The position numbers and the translations under genes are program-made. From Heterostelium multicystogenum (lineage: Eukaryota > Evosea > Eumycetozoa > Acytosteliales > Acytosteliaceae), in contig RCNN01000066.1 of NCBI GenBank assembly GCA_003667245.1, positions 43,311-107,310 on the forward strand: 64,000 bases of DNA. The letters are read 5' to 3'. Of this stretch, positions 11,724 through 23,387 are shown one piece after another; position 1 is the first letter of the stretch, and each line of letters opens with the position of its first letter. The notes under the pieces were generated by a model. The model saw only the letters and a program-made list of their open reading frames with translations. It had not been told where the DNA came from and did not search any database.

Positions 11724-12741
11724 TAATTGAAAGTTAGTTTTGTAGTTGAACTATATATTTAGAAAATATCCATTAGAAATTTGTAATCAATTATATTTGC
11801 TATGAATAGAAACTACCAATATATTTACTTAAATCATTTAATATTTTCCAATAAAATTAATAATTGAAATCTATGGCAGCTATTTTAATAAGCATCATTC
11901 AAATTTTGAAATACTTTTTGGTGGAGTCCACGCCTACCATATTTCTAAACAAAGAAAAAGTTTCAATAATAAATTATATATTGATGATTTGCATAATGCT
12001 GCTATTGAGTGCAAATATTAATTTTTCAATTTATAGATAGAGGTATTGGGAGAAGGTATATTGATATCAAATATTCAGAAATGCAATGAATTTAAATTAA
12101 ATACTACTACACTCTATACACGACAATAATATTATTGTTCATTCATATTCATATTGATATTATTAATATTATTAATAGGATTCATTCTTGTTTCTATGGT
12201 TTTCATTCATTCATTCAAACATTCACTCAATCAGTCCATTCATTTGAATTTTTCAAAATCAAAAGAGATATTTATTCTTTCCATATTGTTATTTCTGTAG
12301 TTGGTGTTGTCAATGTTAACAAGGTCCACACACATGTATCCACCACAGCAAAATTTAAACTCTATCTTTTAAATACATCATAAATGGAATGGTGTGACAA
12401 CTCACTGTGCCAATATTAAACCTTTTAGAGAATAACCATTAATTAATATTTATATTTGCATCTCTCACCCATTTTAATCGTTGCTTTTTCAATATCTGTC
12501 GACTGCACAAACACATGCTTAGTTTTAAAAACAAACACACACAAACACTAATACAATATACAGTAACAACACGTTATTGTTTATTATATAATAAATAGAT
12601 AAAATGAACTAATACATATATATATATATAATTGCTGTGTATAACCTCTATTTGTTTTTGAAATAAAATATCCAACTATTCTTTAATGACTGTGTAGACT
12701 ATGTTAATATTAATATTATTGGCTTTTCTTCCAGTGATACC
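11724..12741. other. Intergenic, AT-rich
   Basis: Contains a short minus-strand coding-like segment at about 11881-11945 (KYGRRGLHQKVFQNLNDAY then a stop) preceded by an AG acceptor. I could not connect it to any gene. The rest is low-complexity AT-rich DNA, including the TA run at about 12617-12631. Confidence 0.35.
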
Positions 12742-13133
12742 ATGGATTGTTGTTTCAAAAGAAAATTGAATGGGTAGAGTGTCGATGAATATACATATAA
12801 TAGTTTTAAACCAATACAACATCATCTTTTATTGGATTTATACTAGTATATTTCCTATTTTAGAGTTGAATTCACAAATCCATTCCAATACACAATGAAG
12901 AGCAAAGACACCAAACATTACATTTCTAATGATCTACAATTAGAGTTGAAGATTTGTTAACTTTAGCAATTTGACCTCTATCTCTATAAACAGTAAACCC
13001 AATCTACAAGATGCTGTTGAAATCGTCAATATTCAATTAGGAATAGAGAATCTTATCAAGCTATCTTATCAATGGAAATACCAGTGACCATTCTAAAGAA
13101 GAAGAGGAAGAAGAAAGAGTGTTAAGCAATTAG
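12742..13133 (+). CDS. Small unassigned three-exon gene
   Basis: Proposed exons: 12742 to about 12772 (ATG; MDCCFKRKLNG), then from about 12863 after a CCTATTTTAG acceptor (VEFTNPFQYTMKSKD), running through SNLTSISINSKPNLQDAVEI. Phase agrees across the first intron. One base too many near 12952-12955 and another frame slip near 13055-13070 are needed to reach the acidic end (SDHSKEEEEEERVLSN) and the TAG at 13131. It is convergent with PIG-P, 58 bp away. The ATG follows a possible AG acceptor, so further upstream exons cannot be excluded. Family not recognised. Confidence 0.45.
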
Positions 13134-13191
13134 TCTTCATTAATACTCAACTTTGGGAAGCAAATGGGTAGGTGTAGTTTAAAAAGATTCT

Positions 13192-14628
13192 TTAATTAAA
13201 GATGTTGGGTGAAGATGATGTGGATGTATGAGCTGTATCGTCGTCGTCTGTGATGGAAGTGTCACTGCTTGTATTGCTGGTATTTGTAGTGTGGACACTG
13301 TTGCTACTGCTTAGACTACTTCCTGTGCTGCCCGTGCTGCTGTTAAGTGCAAAGTGATTCAGTAGGGGGAGATAGTGAGCACGTGGAGATGATGAGATTG
13401 GGGGTGAGTTGCCACCACCCAGCATCACAGAAGTTGTCGACTGAGTAGATGTGCTCAATGGATTCACACGTCTTGTAATTGTATTACTATTATTGCTACT
13501 TATCACGTTGGTATTGATTGTGGAGCTTGAAAGATTCAATGGTGTATGACTGGCTATAGATGATGGAGGTGGATTTAATCCATTGGCTCCGTTGTTGCTA
13601 CTTATGGTAATAGGTGAGATTACAATGGAATCTCTGTGTATATTGAAATGATTGCCTGTGGAGGTCGATGTTGTAGTTGTAGTTGTAGTTGTAGTCGTAG
13701 TAGTTGAAGTCGGTGTCATTCTCACTGGCCTAACTTGATATAATACACGGTTGACAATGTCTATAGGGATGTCTTCGAGTGGCGGAATTGATTCAGGTAG
13801 GTAAATGTGACCAGCATCAGGCTCTGTCTGAGTGAACTCATCGCGGAGAGTATTAAGTGATTCAAATGGTTTGGTGATGATAAGGTTGATACAGAAATAC
13901 ACTGTAAAGCCAAATAATATACAAATAACCAGGTACATTGGTATAGCAATTGCCCAGTATTTACTAGGGTAGTAGTGTACACCCATTTCAGATAACATAT
14001 ATTCAGGTACAAATGCCCAGAGCAAATAGATAATATATCCAAGGAATGTAGTAATCCAATAGACGAATCCATATACTTCTGTATTGGCTCCTTTGGTTTT
14101 TGGTGGAGCTGGTGGTTGCTGTTGTTGTTGCGTTTGCTGTTGTTGCTGTTGTAGTGGTGGTTTTTGCTGTGAAGATGCTGCACTAGCAGATGTAGTGACA
14201 TCAGATATTGGTGTTGCATTTGTAGTTGACATTGAAGAAAATGTAGAGAGCGAGCCGCCTGATGATACAAGAGAGAAAGATGATAAGTTCTGTTGTTGCT
14301 GTTGCTGATGTTGCGTATTGACACCGGTACCTAAAAGCAAAGGCGATCCAATTGGAGATGTAGTTAATGAAATAGATTGTTGATGTTGTTGTTGGTGTTG
14401 TTGGTGTTGGTGTTGTGGAAGAGTGAAACCACCACCCGGACTTAAATTAAGTGAGGGTATCAAACTACCACTCGAAGAACCAACCAAAATAGGTGACAAT
14501 CGATTTAAGTTCATATTATTAACATTGCTATTGTTGTTGTTGATGTTTGATGCTGAAGAACCACCTCCACTACCTATGGTATGTTGCAAAGATGATTTCC
14601 TAACATGACCATATCTGTGATTATTCAT
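13192..14628 (-). CDS. pigP: PIG-P domain protein (GPI-GlcNAc transferase subunit P), long form
   Basis: PIG-P is a small ER-membrane subunit of the complex that transfers GlcNAc to phosphatidylinositol, the first step of GPI-anchor synthesis. The domain lies at about residues 185-300: VYGFVYWITTFLGYIIYLLW, then YPSKYWAIAIPMYL with the second membrane helix, then IPPLEDIPIDIVNRVL, in the family's order. The family protein is usually about 130-160 aa. This one is 478 aa because of a Gln/Ser-rich N-terminal extension of about 185 residues and a Ser/Thr-rich tail of about 175. The first real ATG is 14628; the open frame continues upstream without an ATG. Single exon, no breaks. Confidence 0.88.
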   Translation of the reverse strand: MNNHRYGHVRKSSLQHTIGSGGGSSASNINNNNSNVNNMNLNRLSPILVGSSSGSLIPSLNLSPGGGFTLPQHQHQQHQQQHQQSISLTTSPIGSPLLLGTGVNTQHQQQQQQNLSSFSLVSSGGSLSTFSSMSTTNATPISDVTTSASAASSQQKPPLQQQQQQTQQQQQPPAPPKTKGANTEVYGFVYWITTFLGYIIYLLWAFVPEYMLSEMGVHYYPSKYWAIAIPMYLVICILFGFTVYFCINLIITKPFESLNTLRDEFTQTEPDAGHIYLPESIPPLEDIPIDIVNRVLYQVRPVRMTPTSTTTTTTTTTTTTSTSTGNHFNIHRDSIVISPITISSNNGANGLNPPPSSIASHTPLNLSSSTINTNVISSNNSNTITRRVNPLSTSTQSTTSVMLGGGNSPPISSSPRAHYLPLLNHFALNSSTGSTGSSLSSSNSVHTTNTSNTSSDTSITDDDDTAHTSTSSSPNIFN

Positions 14629-15252
14629 CAGTTCAGTTGAAACGTTCAATAACTCTAATGTATTAATTGGTATGCTGACAATGCAAAGTAAGTAAAAAGT
14701 GGCATGTAACTGTGTGTGTTATTTCCTCAAAAAAATTAAAGTTAAGAATATAACTAAAAACCAAACTTTATTTATATTCTTAAAAACTAACAAGATTTGC
14801 ATATATTACTATCACACAAGTATGAAGCATATAGGAGGCTTTAGTCATTCCGTATATCTCCGCGCGTAGCAAAACCTTAGTCAAGAGACTTAAAAACAAT
14901 TAAGTCAAATCATAGCTGAGTGAGGTTCATGAGGATTAATCAGCGATAAACTGGCAAACAAATGTCTATGACATAGACACGTGTCATAAGGCGTACTCTG
15001 ACCTTGAACTTTGTAAATAAATTGTGTCATCAATATATTGTAAGAGTGGATAACTTAATGAAGCTAAGTGCTCAACCTGATTTGACAACATATAAAACGT
15101 TACAGTTTTTTAAAAAATTAAAAACGTCGCTGAAGTGCTTTGATGTGAAATTCATTTCAGAGGCTGCTTTATTGAACTTTTTAAACTGATCATTTATCAA
15201 TTTGAAAGCCAATTACCATATATAATTGATCAGATTTAAAAACAAAGCTAAA
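14629..15252. other. Divergent spacer between pigP and nicalin with a structured, less AT-rich core
   Basis: Shared upstream region of two divergent genes. The stretch 14840-15000 is clearly less AT-rich and holds nested inverted repeats: GTCTATG-A-CATAGAC, the perfect palindrome GACACGTGTC, and TATGACA...TGTCATA around it (about 14963-14990). It is followed by a 43-codon ATG frame at 15058-15189 (QPDLTTYKTLQFFKKLKT) that I cannot assign. Confidence 0.4.
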
Positions 15253-16830
15253 ATGAATAAGTCATGGCTCGTTTTGGCAATGTTGGCCGTTGCTTTCGTA
15301 ACTTATTGCGAGGCCAAACAATTCGATGCATACAGAATGGTGCAGTTTGACTTGCCCAACAGCGCAGAAGGAGATAAAGCATACACAAAAGTTGGTCCAA
15401 TAAGATCGATTCTTAATGCACCATCATTGGCATACAGATCACAGTTGGCAATTGAAGCCTATGAAAAGGCAACCGTTGTCATTGAAGACAGCGACTTCAA
15501 TCTTTCAATTCTCAGACAGCTTTTGGAGGCCGACGTTGCAGGTATCGTCGTACTGTTGACCGCCGGAAAACAACACACTGCCAAGTCACTTGGCGATCTT
15601 CATCAACTTGGATCCATTGACATCAACGTACCATTGTACTTTGTCAAGAGTGAGGAATTCGATCGTTCCTATTTGGATAGCGACTATCGTTTGATTGTCA
15701 CCGGACCATCTCCAACTCCAATTGCAACCCTCCCAATTACAAACTTGGATGGAATTCTTCGTGGACAAACCCCAGCAGAATCATATGTCTCACCAACCAT
15801 TTTGGTAGTTGCACACTATGATTCGTTCGGTGTTATTCCAGGATTGAGTGGATCAGTAGGAAACGAGGCAGCAACTGGAGTCGTTGCCCTTTTGGAGTTG
15901 TCTCGTATGTTCTCTCGTCTCTACGCCAACGTCAAGAATCAAGGTAATCACAACATCCTCTTCTTGCTCAGCGGCGGTAGCGCTTTGAATTTTGAAGGAA
16001 CAAGAAAATGGCTTGATCAACAACCAATGATTGTTTCTGAATCAATCGAATTCGTGCTCTGTCTCGACTCGATCGGAGAGAAAGTCGATGACCTCTTCCT
16101 CCATGTATCACGTCCACCCAAAGAAAACTCCACTCGTCAACTCTACAATGAGTTTACCAATGCCGCTTTGTCTTTCGACTCGAAGCTCGAGGTGGCACAA
16201 AAGAAAATCAACATTTCCAACCCAACCATCTTCTGGGAGCACGAAATCTTCTCACGTAAAAAGATCCCAGCCGTCACTATTTCACAGAAATCCAGCCCAC
16301 TCACCGCACAAAAGGCTAACATTTTTGATAGCTCTGTCGACATTGCTACTTTGAAGCGTAATATCAAGATCATCGCCAAGGCCTTGATCTCTCACATCTA
16401 CCACAACGAACAAATCTCAAGCGAAATCATGTCTGGATCACTCGATATCAACGAAAGCTTCTTGGAATCATGGCTGGAGTCGTTAGCATCAACCTCCAGA
16501 ATGTACCCCTATGCCGAACAGATAGCAGTAGCATCCGCTGCCAATGGAGAAGTAACACTACTACAGGGACTCGAGAGAATCATGAAGAACAACCTGAATG
16601 AAGTCAACAGAGACACTGTCAAAATCGATCCAACAACAGCCAACACCTACTATCAACCATGGAAAGTTACCATGTCATTCTATCACGTCAAACCATTCAC
16701 CTTTGATCTCTTGGTAGTTGTCGGAACCATTGTTTATCTTTTAGCAATCTATTTATTATTCAAAGGTAAAGAGGCAATCAAAGAGATTAAGCATTTCATT
16801 TCACCATTGATTAAATCAAAATCTAAATAA
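15253..16830 (+). CDS. ncln: Nicalin
   Basis: Nicalin is an ER membrane glycoprotein related to nicastrin. It works with NOMO and TMEM147 and is part of a ribosome-associated complex for multipass membrane proteins. Single exon, 525 aa. ATG 15253 opens a signal peptide (MNKSWLVLAMLAVAFVTYC). The M28-peptidase-like lumenal domain contains TILVVAHYDSFGV and LLELSRMFSRLY; ILFLLSGGSALNFEGTRKWL matches the nicalin signature. The peptidase metal ligands are not preserved as a set, as usual for nicalin. One C-terminal membrane helix (FDLLVVVGTIVYLLAIYLLF) precedes a short Lys-rich tail. No frame breaks. Confidence 0.93.
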   Translation: MNKSWLVLAMLAVAFVTYCEAKQFDAYRMVQFDLPNSAEGDKAYTKVGPIRSILNAPSLAYRSQLAIEAYEKATVVIEDSDFNLSILRQLLEADVAGIVVLLTAGKQHTAKSLGDLHQLGSIDINVPLYFVKSEEFDRSYLDSDYRLIVTGPSPTPIATLPITNLDGILRGQTPAESYVSPTILVVAHYDSFGVIPGLSGSVGNEAATGVVALLELSRMFSRLYANVKNQGNHNILFLLSGGSALNFEGTRKWLDQQPMIVSESIEFVLCLDSIGEKVDDLFLHVSRPPKENSTRQLYNEFTNAALSFDSKLEVAQKKINISNPTIFWEHEIFSRKKIPAVTISQKSSPLTAQKANIFDSSVDIATLKRNIKIIAKALISHIYHNEQISSEIMSGSLDINESFLESWLESLASTSRMYPYAEQIAVASAANGEVTLLQGLERIMKNNLNEVNRDTVKIDPTTANTYYQPWKVTMSFYHVKPFTFDLLVVVGTIVYLLAIYLLFKGKEAIKEIKHFISPLIKSKSK

Positions 16831-16919
16831 AACCAATAACAATAATAATAATACTATAAACTAAACTAAACGAATCAATTGCTTTAAAGAGAATATATTT
16901 TGTTTATTAGTAGTTTAAT

Positions 16920-18571
16920 TTAAATGTTTCCAACATCCTTTAGAATCATTAACTTCAATTCAGTGTATTCTTCAATTGTATTTTTGATACCTTCTCTTCC
17001 AAGTCCAGAACCCTTAATACCACCATACTAGAAGTAGATAAAGCACTGATTAGTCTAATCAAATTCAAAGCTAATTGTTATGTTTTACACTTACAGCTTG
17101 AGAATCAACTCTAACAGATGGAATATCGTTGATTACTACTGCTCCAACCTCAATATGGTTGAATGCATAGTATGCTCTGTGGATGTCATTGGTAAATACA
17201 CCGGCTTGAAGTCCGTACTCTGTGGAATTGACACGATCAACTACCTCCTTGAAGTCGGTGAATGGCTCAATGTAAAACACTGGACCAAATACTTCCTTAC
17301 AGGAGACGTCGGAGTGCTTTGGTGGGTTTTCAAGAATAGTCAAATCAAAAATAGAACCGTCACGCTTTCCTCCAAAAAGTAGCTTAGCACCATCCTTTAC
17401 TGCAGAGGATACCCATTTCTCAACTCTAATTGCATCGTTCTCTGTAATCATTGGTCCAAGGAATGTCGATGGGTTCATTGGATCTCCACGTCTTTGATTG
17501 AGTGGCTTGACACCCTCTACTAACAGTTGCTTCACACGCTCATAATGGTCCTGGTGGATGTATACACGTTGGACACTGATGCAGCTTTGTCCTTGAGAAT
17601 AGAAAGCTCCAAACAAGATTCTGGAGACAATGTGGCTAAGCTTAGATTCATCGATTACCTTGTCGACAATGCAAGCAGCAATACCACCAAGCTCCAAAAC
17701 AACCTTCTTTCTTCCGGCTTCTTCTTTGATCTTCCAACCAACACCTGGACTTCCTGTGAATGATACCAATTTGAATCGATCATCACGACTCAAGATTGGT
17801 GCATCCTGTAGGGTTGTAGGGAAAATGGAAAAGGCACCCTCGGGCAAATCGGACTCGGCCAGAAGCTCACCTAGCAGAAGTGCAGAAATAGGTGTACGGT
17901 CTGAAGGCTTCAAAACGAAAGGGCAACCAGCAGCAATGGCTGGAGCAATTTTGTGTGCACATAGATTGAGTGGAAAGTTGAATGGTGCAATCATGGAGAT
18001 TGGACCGACTGGGAAACGTCTTGAAATGGATTGGAATCCTGTATTTCTATGTGAAATATCAAGCTGTGCAGTCTCACCATAATGACGGACAGCCTCCTCT
18101 GCAGCAACGGTGAAAGTATCGATAGCACGACCGACCTCAGCACGTGCATCAGAAATTGGCTTACCAACCTCAACAACTATAGCCTCTGCAAACTCCTCTT
18201 GTCTCTTTACCAACTTCTCGGCAATATTTAAAAGCACCAGCTTTTTATGGAAAGAAGTCAGCTTTGACATTGGTGCAGCACACTCCACTGACTTTTCGAT
18301 TGCTTTATTAATCATATCATAATTGGCAAATGGCACTGTTGATACATGCTACATATGTGTTGCAACTACCGAATTAGAAAATCATCTCCAAATATATTGA
18401 TGAATGTTAAGTAGTAGTAGTAGTACTTCTACCACTAATCCAATTTACCTTATTTGTAAATTTATCGATGACATTTAAGTAACTACTTGAAGTGGTAACA
18501 GGTTTATTTGCAATATAAATTGGATATGTTTGTTTAACATAGTTACCCAATCTCGAAAATGGAGTTGACAT
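16920..18571 (-). CDS. NAD(P)-dependent aldehyde dehydrogenase
   Basis: Three phase-0 exons: 18449-18571, 17095-18348 and 16920-17027, giving 494 aa. The start at 18571 lies in exon 1 (MSTPFSRLGNYVKQTYPIYI); the acceptor at 18349-18350 restores NKHVSTVPFANYD. Catalytic Cys is in GQSCISVQRV, the general-base Glu in VVLELGG, and the cofactor region is FNFPLNLCAHKIAPAI and FTGSPGVGW. The final exon supplies the conserved GGIKGSGLGREG. The segment around the Cys most resembles the lactaldehyde/phosphonoacetaldehyde-dehydrogenase-like ALDHs, so the substrate is open. Tail-to-tail with nicalin, 89 bp apart. No frame breaks. Confidence 0.9.
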
Positions 18572-19282
18572 ATCTTTAATAATTTATTACTATTATTGCA
18601 ATCAAAGATTATCTATTTCAATATTTTTAAATTTCTTTATTTCTACTTAGCTATTAACTATATATTCTAACTGTTAGATTTAGATAGATAGTGATAGATA
18701 GATATATATGCTGCTTTTGTTTGATAAAAATAGTAATTTTAAATGGTATTCAAAAGAAATGTTGTTTGTTTGTTTTTGTTAATTTTAAGGTGAAGTTGGG
18801 AATTGGGATTTACCATTAAATGATCACTTCCCTTTTTAGTTGTTTTTGCTTGAAAAAATAATTATTTTATAATTTTAAATGCAATTTGCAAAACATTTTT
18901 TAATTCCATCCACACTTCAGTGGAAATTCATATGACCAGGAATTTATTCATTTGCCGATTTTCATAATTTGCAGTGTTTTAGATTTTGTTCATTGTGTCT
19001 TGTAAACCGTCACACCACACGAGATTTATAAATCTTATTACTCATGTATATCTAATATTAAATAAATAACTGTAATAATTGTAGATACTTTTATAAAAGT
19101 AATAATAATAATACCAATTCTAATTAGTATATATATAATACAACTATCTAAACTATTTATTACTAGTCAATCATATATATATATAAAATAGTAAAAACTT
19201 ATTTATTATTTGTGTAGAATTAAAAACTATTTGTTGAAATATATAATTGTAATAGTTATAGTAATAGTAAATACTATCAAAA
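18572..19282. other. Divergent spacer between ALDH and LDAH genes
   Basis: About 0.7 kb AT-rich promoter region serving two divergent genes. Several TA-rich runs (for example about 19128-19188); no defined element recognised. Confidence 0.5.
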
Positions 19283-20248
19283 ATGGTTGAATTAATATTA
19301 GATCGTATAACATTGCCAAAATCAATTAGAGGTTTTGATCAAACTGATATGTTGTCAACTAAGACCAATCATGACTCTACAATCAAGTTGATTATTGTAC
19401 CTGGCAATCCAGGCCTGATCGAGTTTTATATAGAATTTATCAAATCACTTTATCATTATCTTGACTGCCAATATGATATTTTAGGATGTATGTTCATCGG
19501 ACCACTCTCAAAATGAGATGAACTAATAGCTCTATCTTATTTAGTTTCTCACTTAGGTCATTGTGGTAAAATTGAAGATCAGTTTTCAGTGGAGGAACAG
19601 ATTGAACACAAATCAATATGTCTCGAGTATCTCTTGCAATCTAGATACCAAAAGACCAGAGAAGACATCCAATTTGTATTGATTGGACACTCTGTAGGAT
19701 CATATATTTCACTAAAGACTATAAGGCGATACTCCGACAGATTCAATTTTATAAAGGAGATCAATTTGTTCCCAACTTTCAGAAATCTATATGATGGCTT
19801 GTCTCCATTCATCAAGGTTGCCGTGCAAAACGGCTTCCGTAATGCCCTGGCATCTGTTATTCATTACGTACCAACCTTTATAACCAACCAGATTCTCAGA
19901 GTAGTGCTGCCGACTGATGACATGCGTGTGGCACTCAAATATAAACTAGGTTACTGGACTGCAATGAACATTCTCTATATGGCATATACAGAGTGTGAAG
20001 ATATCATTCAGGTCGACCAAGAGTGTCGTGATGTATTTGATGAACGTATCAATGACCTCCTTTTCATCTATGGAACATCCGATCCCTACACACCCAAACA
20101 ATTCACTGAAGACCTCGTGGCGATGTATCCTAGCGGAGCCATTGAATATGCAGCAGATGGAGTACCACATGCCTTTGTGCTGACACACTCTGATCTCATT
20201 GCAAAGAGGGTGTCAGACTGGTTGAAAAGCACATCTCAATTTCAGTAA
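19283..20248 (+). CDS. ldah: Lipid droplet-associated hydrolase (LDAH) family
   Basis: LDAH proteins are alpha/beta hydrolases found on lipid droplets and linked to sterol-ester turnover. Exons 19283-19487 and 19545-20248 give 302 aa. The phase-1 junction restores G-F-SHLGHCGK. Family features in order: LIIVPGNPGLIEFY, nucleophile elbow LIGHSVGSY (Ser kept), acid LFIYGTSDPYTP, and histidine VPHAFVLTH, the same order and spacing as in animal LDAH. ATG 19283 is in an AAAATG context typical of dictyostelids. No frame breaks. Confidence 0.9.
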
Positions 20249-23200
20249 CACACTTACACACCACCCACATCGACACTCACCCGCGATCACAATCAATTCC
20301 AGTTAATTGTTCACATTGTCAGCGACCTATTTATAATGATCCAGCCTGCTCAATAGTAACATACTCAATCAATTGAACTAAACAATCCAAATTGAACTTG
20401 AATGTCTTTCCTCTTCACACAACACACTTTTTAATTGAAACCCTAACCTTAAAGTTATCTGTGTAATAATATTAATTCAAAGATCATACAACCAATGTGC
20501 AAAAAAAAATAAAAAACAAGAAAACACCAGAGAAATTTGTTTGATTCTGTGAAAGATTTGGGGTGATTCTTGATCAACAATACCAAAACACACAATCACA
20601 ATGTCAAAAAAACTGGTGTTATATCTGATCAGGTTTGGGTGAAAAACCAAATAATTATCCCAATCAATCAAATTGAAACAACTTTTCTGCAAAAAAAGGA
20701 GTAAACCTTATTAATTTTAAGGATGTAGGAAAGATTTGTTCACTTTAAAATTTCAATATCATTGTTCTTTTTTAGTTTGTCCAAATATCAACTTCAGTCA
20801 TATAAATAATACTAATAATAAATAAATAATAATAATATTATTCACTACCTAAACATAGCATAAACTAACTTCAAAACAATTTATATCTGTCTATAAATAA
20901 GCAAAGCTTATGAACTGTTGCCATAAATATTAATAATAATAATAGTAGTATTTTCACATTCAATTTCATAAACAATAATAATATTAAAATAATAAAATAC
21001 ACCTATAAACCCACCTATTCACTACCAGTCACTATCTCATCTACCCTACCTATACTATATGAACAATATCGATAAAAAAAGAAAGTAAATACACGTATTT
21101 ATTCAGTTCATTAAATTAAGCAAGAAACAATCCAATCTATATTTTTATTATTTAATAAAAAGGTACAGTATATCAGCAAAGCAACCACCACTTCACTACC
21201 CCTCACCCTCATTCTCCTCAAAACACATTCAACATCCAAACACATCAGACTATTATTATTATTACAACACTAACCAAATTGTGCTATTTTGTTTTTATTT
21301 TTGTGATATTTAAATATCCAACAAAATTGCCAATGTATTTATATTATTGTTATTAATATTATTTTGATACTATTAATTAAAACCAATATTATTATTAGTA
21401 TTAGTAGTAGTAGTATATTTGTAGGTAAAATATAAAACTATTTTATCTGTCCACCTGACGCTTCACTCTCCATAATCTATTATATTCACTCTTTTGTTCA
21501 CCACCATTATATCATCAAGAAACTACAGAAAATTAACATCATCTATCAAGATGTTATATATACAGTAAAGTACACCACACAAGATCAAAATACCATTTGG
21601 AGTATACACTTAATTACATCCATTCTGTCATGACAATATTACCTTAATCTATTTCTATATTTGAAATGTTGCAACTTTTTTTATCACTTTTGCTTAAAAT
21701 TTCTTGTATTTTGTTGTTACCAGTTGCATGATTGTTTTTCTGTATGTAATAATCGCTTTTCATGCAACTAATTATTTATCACGAGTAATCAATCAATCAA
21801 TCAATTCAACAATTAAATCTCTATTTGTGGGAATCTATGTCTGAGTGAGGAGAATCTTTCAGCACACACTGTGATTGATTGAATTGCAAATTATTACTAT
21901 TTCTTGCTTCTCAGTATTTTTATTAGCATACCAATTGGAGTAAGGTGCTGTCAGTTGGTTGTGATAGTATCAGCTTGTTGTAACACTTATGGTGGATGAT
22001 CTGTGTTAATGCATAGTTATAAATCCTACTCCACACTAATAACAACATACATATGAAATGCAAAGAAGATTAATCTATCGCCACCACAAATAAAATATAT
22101 AAAACTTCTTCAGATCGGAAATTTAGTTTGTCGATGTTATCAGTATGCTGCGTTGTAGTAATACAACCAAATAAGCAGCACTATCACATTTCAGGTGCTA
22201 TAATTTTCAAACTGTGAGATTTCACCAACACCTCCAAATTTTAGCTGGTGCTCAGTGTAGCTGCAGTATTTTATTTTTAATGTATTTGATTCACAAATAT
22301 ACACTTTTTTAGTCATAAAATAATTATGCAGTGTCAAAAGAATATATTTATCATTTTCAAATGTTTTGGGTTTTGGGCAGCACTGCTTAAGTTAATCTAT
22401 TGAATATTGTTTGAAGCCAAATTAAAATAAAAATAACAAAAAGTATCAACAACAACAACAATAATAAATAATAATAATAATAACAAAACTATAATAAATT
22501 AAAATTATCTATCTCTAACCAACTACTACTTAGCTAACTTACTTTATAAAATCTAACTATAAAGTATTTCATAACAAAAGTGCAAAAACCATTTTATTGA
22601 TACACTCTCTAATCTAAAGATACTGATACTTTATAAAGTAGAACTTGAATAATAATATTATTATCTCGTTTTTCTCATATTCCTTTTTCTTTCAAACCCA
22701 ACCAATCCTCCATTTCTTCCCAACAGCCAAACAACAAACAATTAACAAAAAAATCAAATCAAAAACAGGGTGGAATCGATTAAAAATAATTAATTATTAA
22801 AATTTGTTTTTATTTTTGTTGTTATTTTTTTAGATAGGGTAATAACTAATAACTACCACTTACCATTTTCAATTCATTATTCAATATTCATATATCATAA
22901 AGCAACAAGAATTGTTTATATATGAATTCGATAGAATAAATTAAAACTAACTATCAAGAATATATTTCAGCATTCATTAATATATATTATTGTAAAGTTG
23001 TTAGTTGTGTTGTATTAGTTCCTATCCCTAAATCTATTCATAAATCACTCAAATAATCAATTAGCTAGCTTTAAAAAGTATCTTTATTAATAATCAGATT
23101 TATATAAATTATAGTTATTTTCTTAGAGAAAACAATTGGGAATCAAGTAGTATATTACAATTATCTTACTACAAAAAAGACTTAAAGCTATTTAATCATT

Positions 23201-23387
23201 AATTTGTATTATTAGCAAAGTTGCTTTGTTTCAACAAAACAACATTAATAATCATAAATAAGTTTGGTATTCTGTAGATAGATAGCGTCGTCTTTGATTG
23301 TAGAAACAATTTAGTTTGGTATCTCGATCAATTAATATTAATAGTTTAAGTTATTTATCAAAATTCACACTGAATTCACTATAAGAT
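20249..23387. other. 3.1-kb gene-free AT-rich region upstream of the RS gene
   Basis: No open frame or RNA gene that I can support. Contains many AAT/ATT trinucleotide runs and a long A/T background with few G or C. Likely holds the LDAH 3' flank and an extended upstream region of the RS-rich gene. Confidence 0.45.

Noticed and set aside
12135..12383. 82-codon plus-strand frame
   Set aside because: Ile/His/Phe-rich low-complexity translation of AT-rich DNA; no ATG in good context, no splice or family support.
17527..18322. Plus-strand frames opposite the aldehyde dehydrogenase
   Set aside because: Shadows of the intact, homology-supported minus-strand exon.
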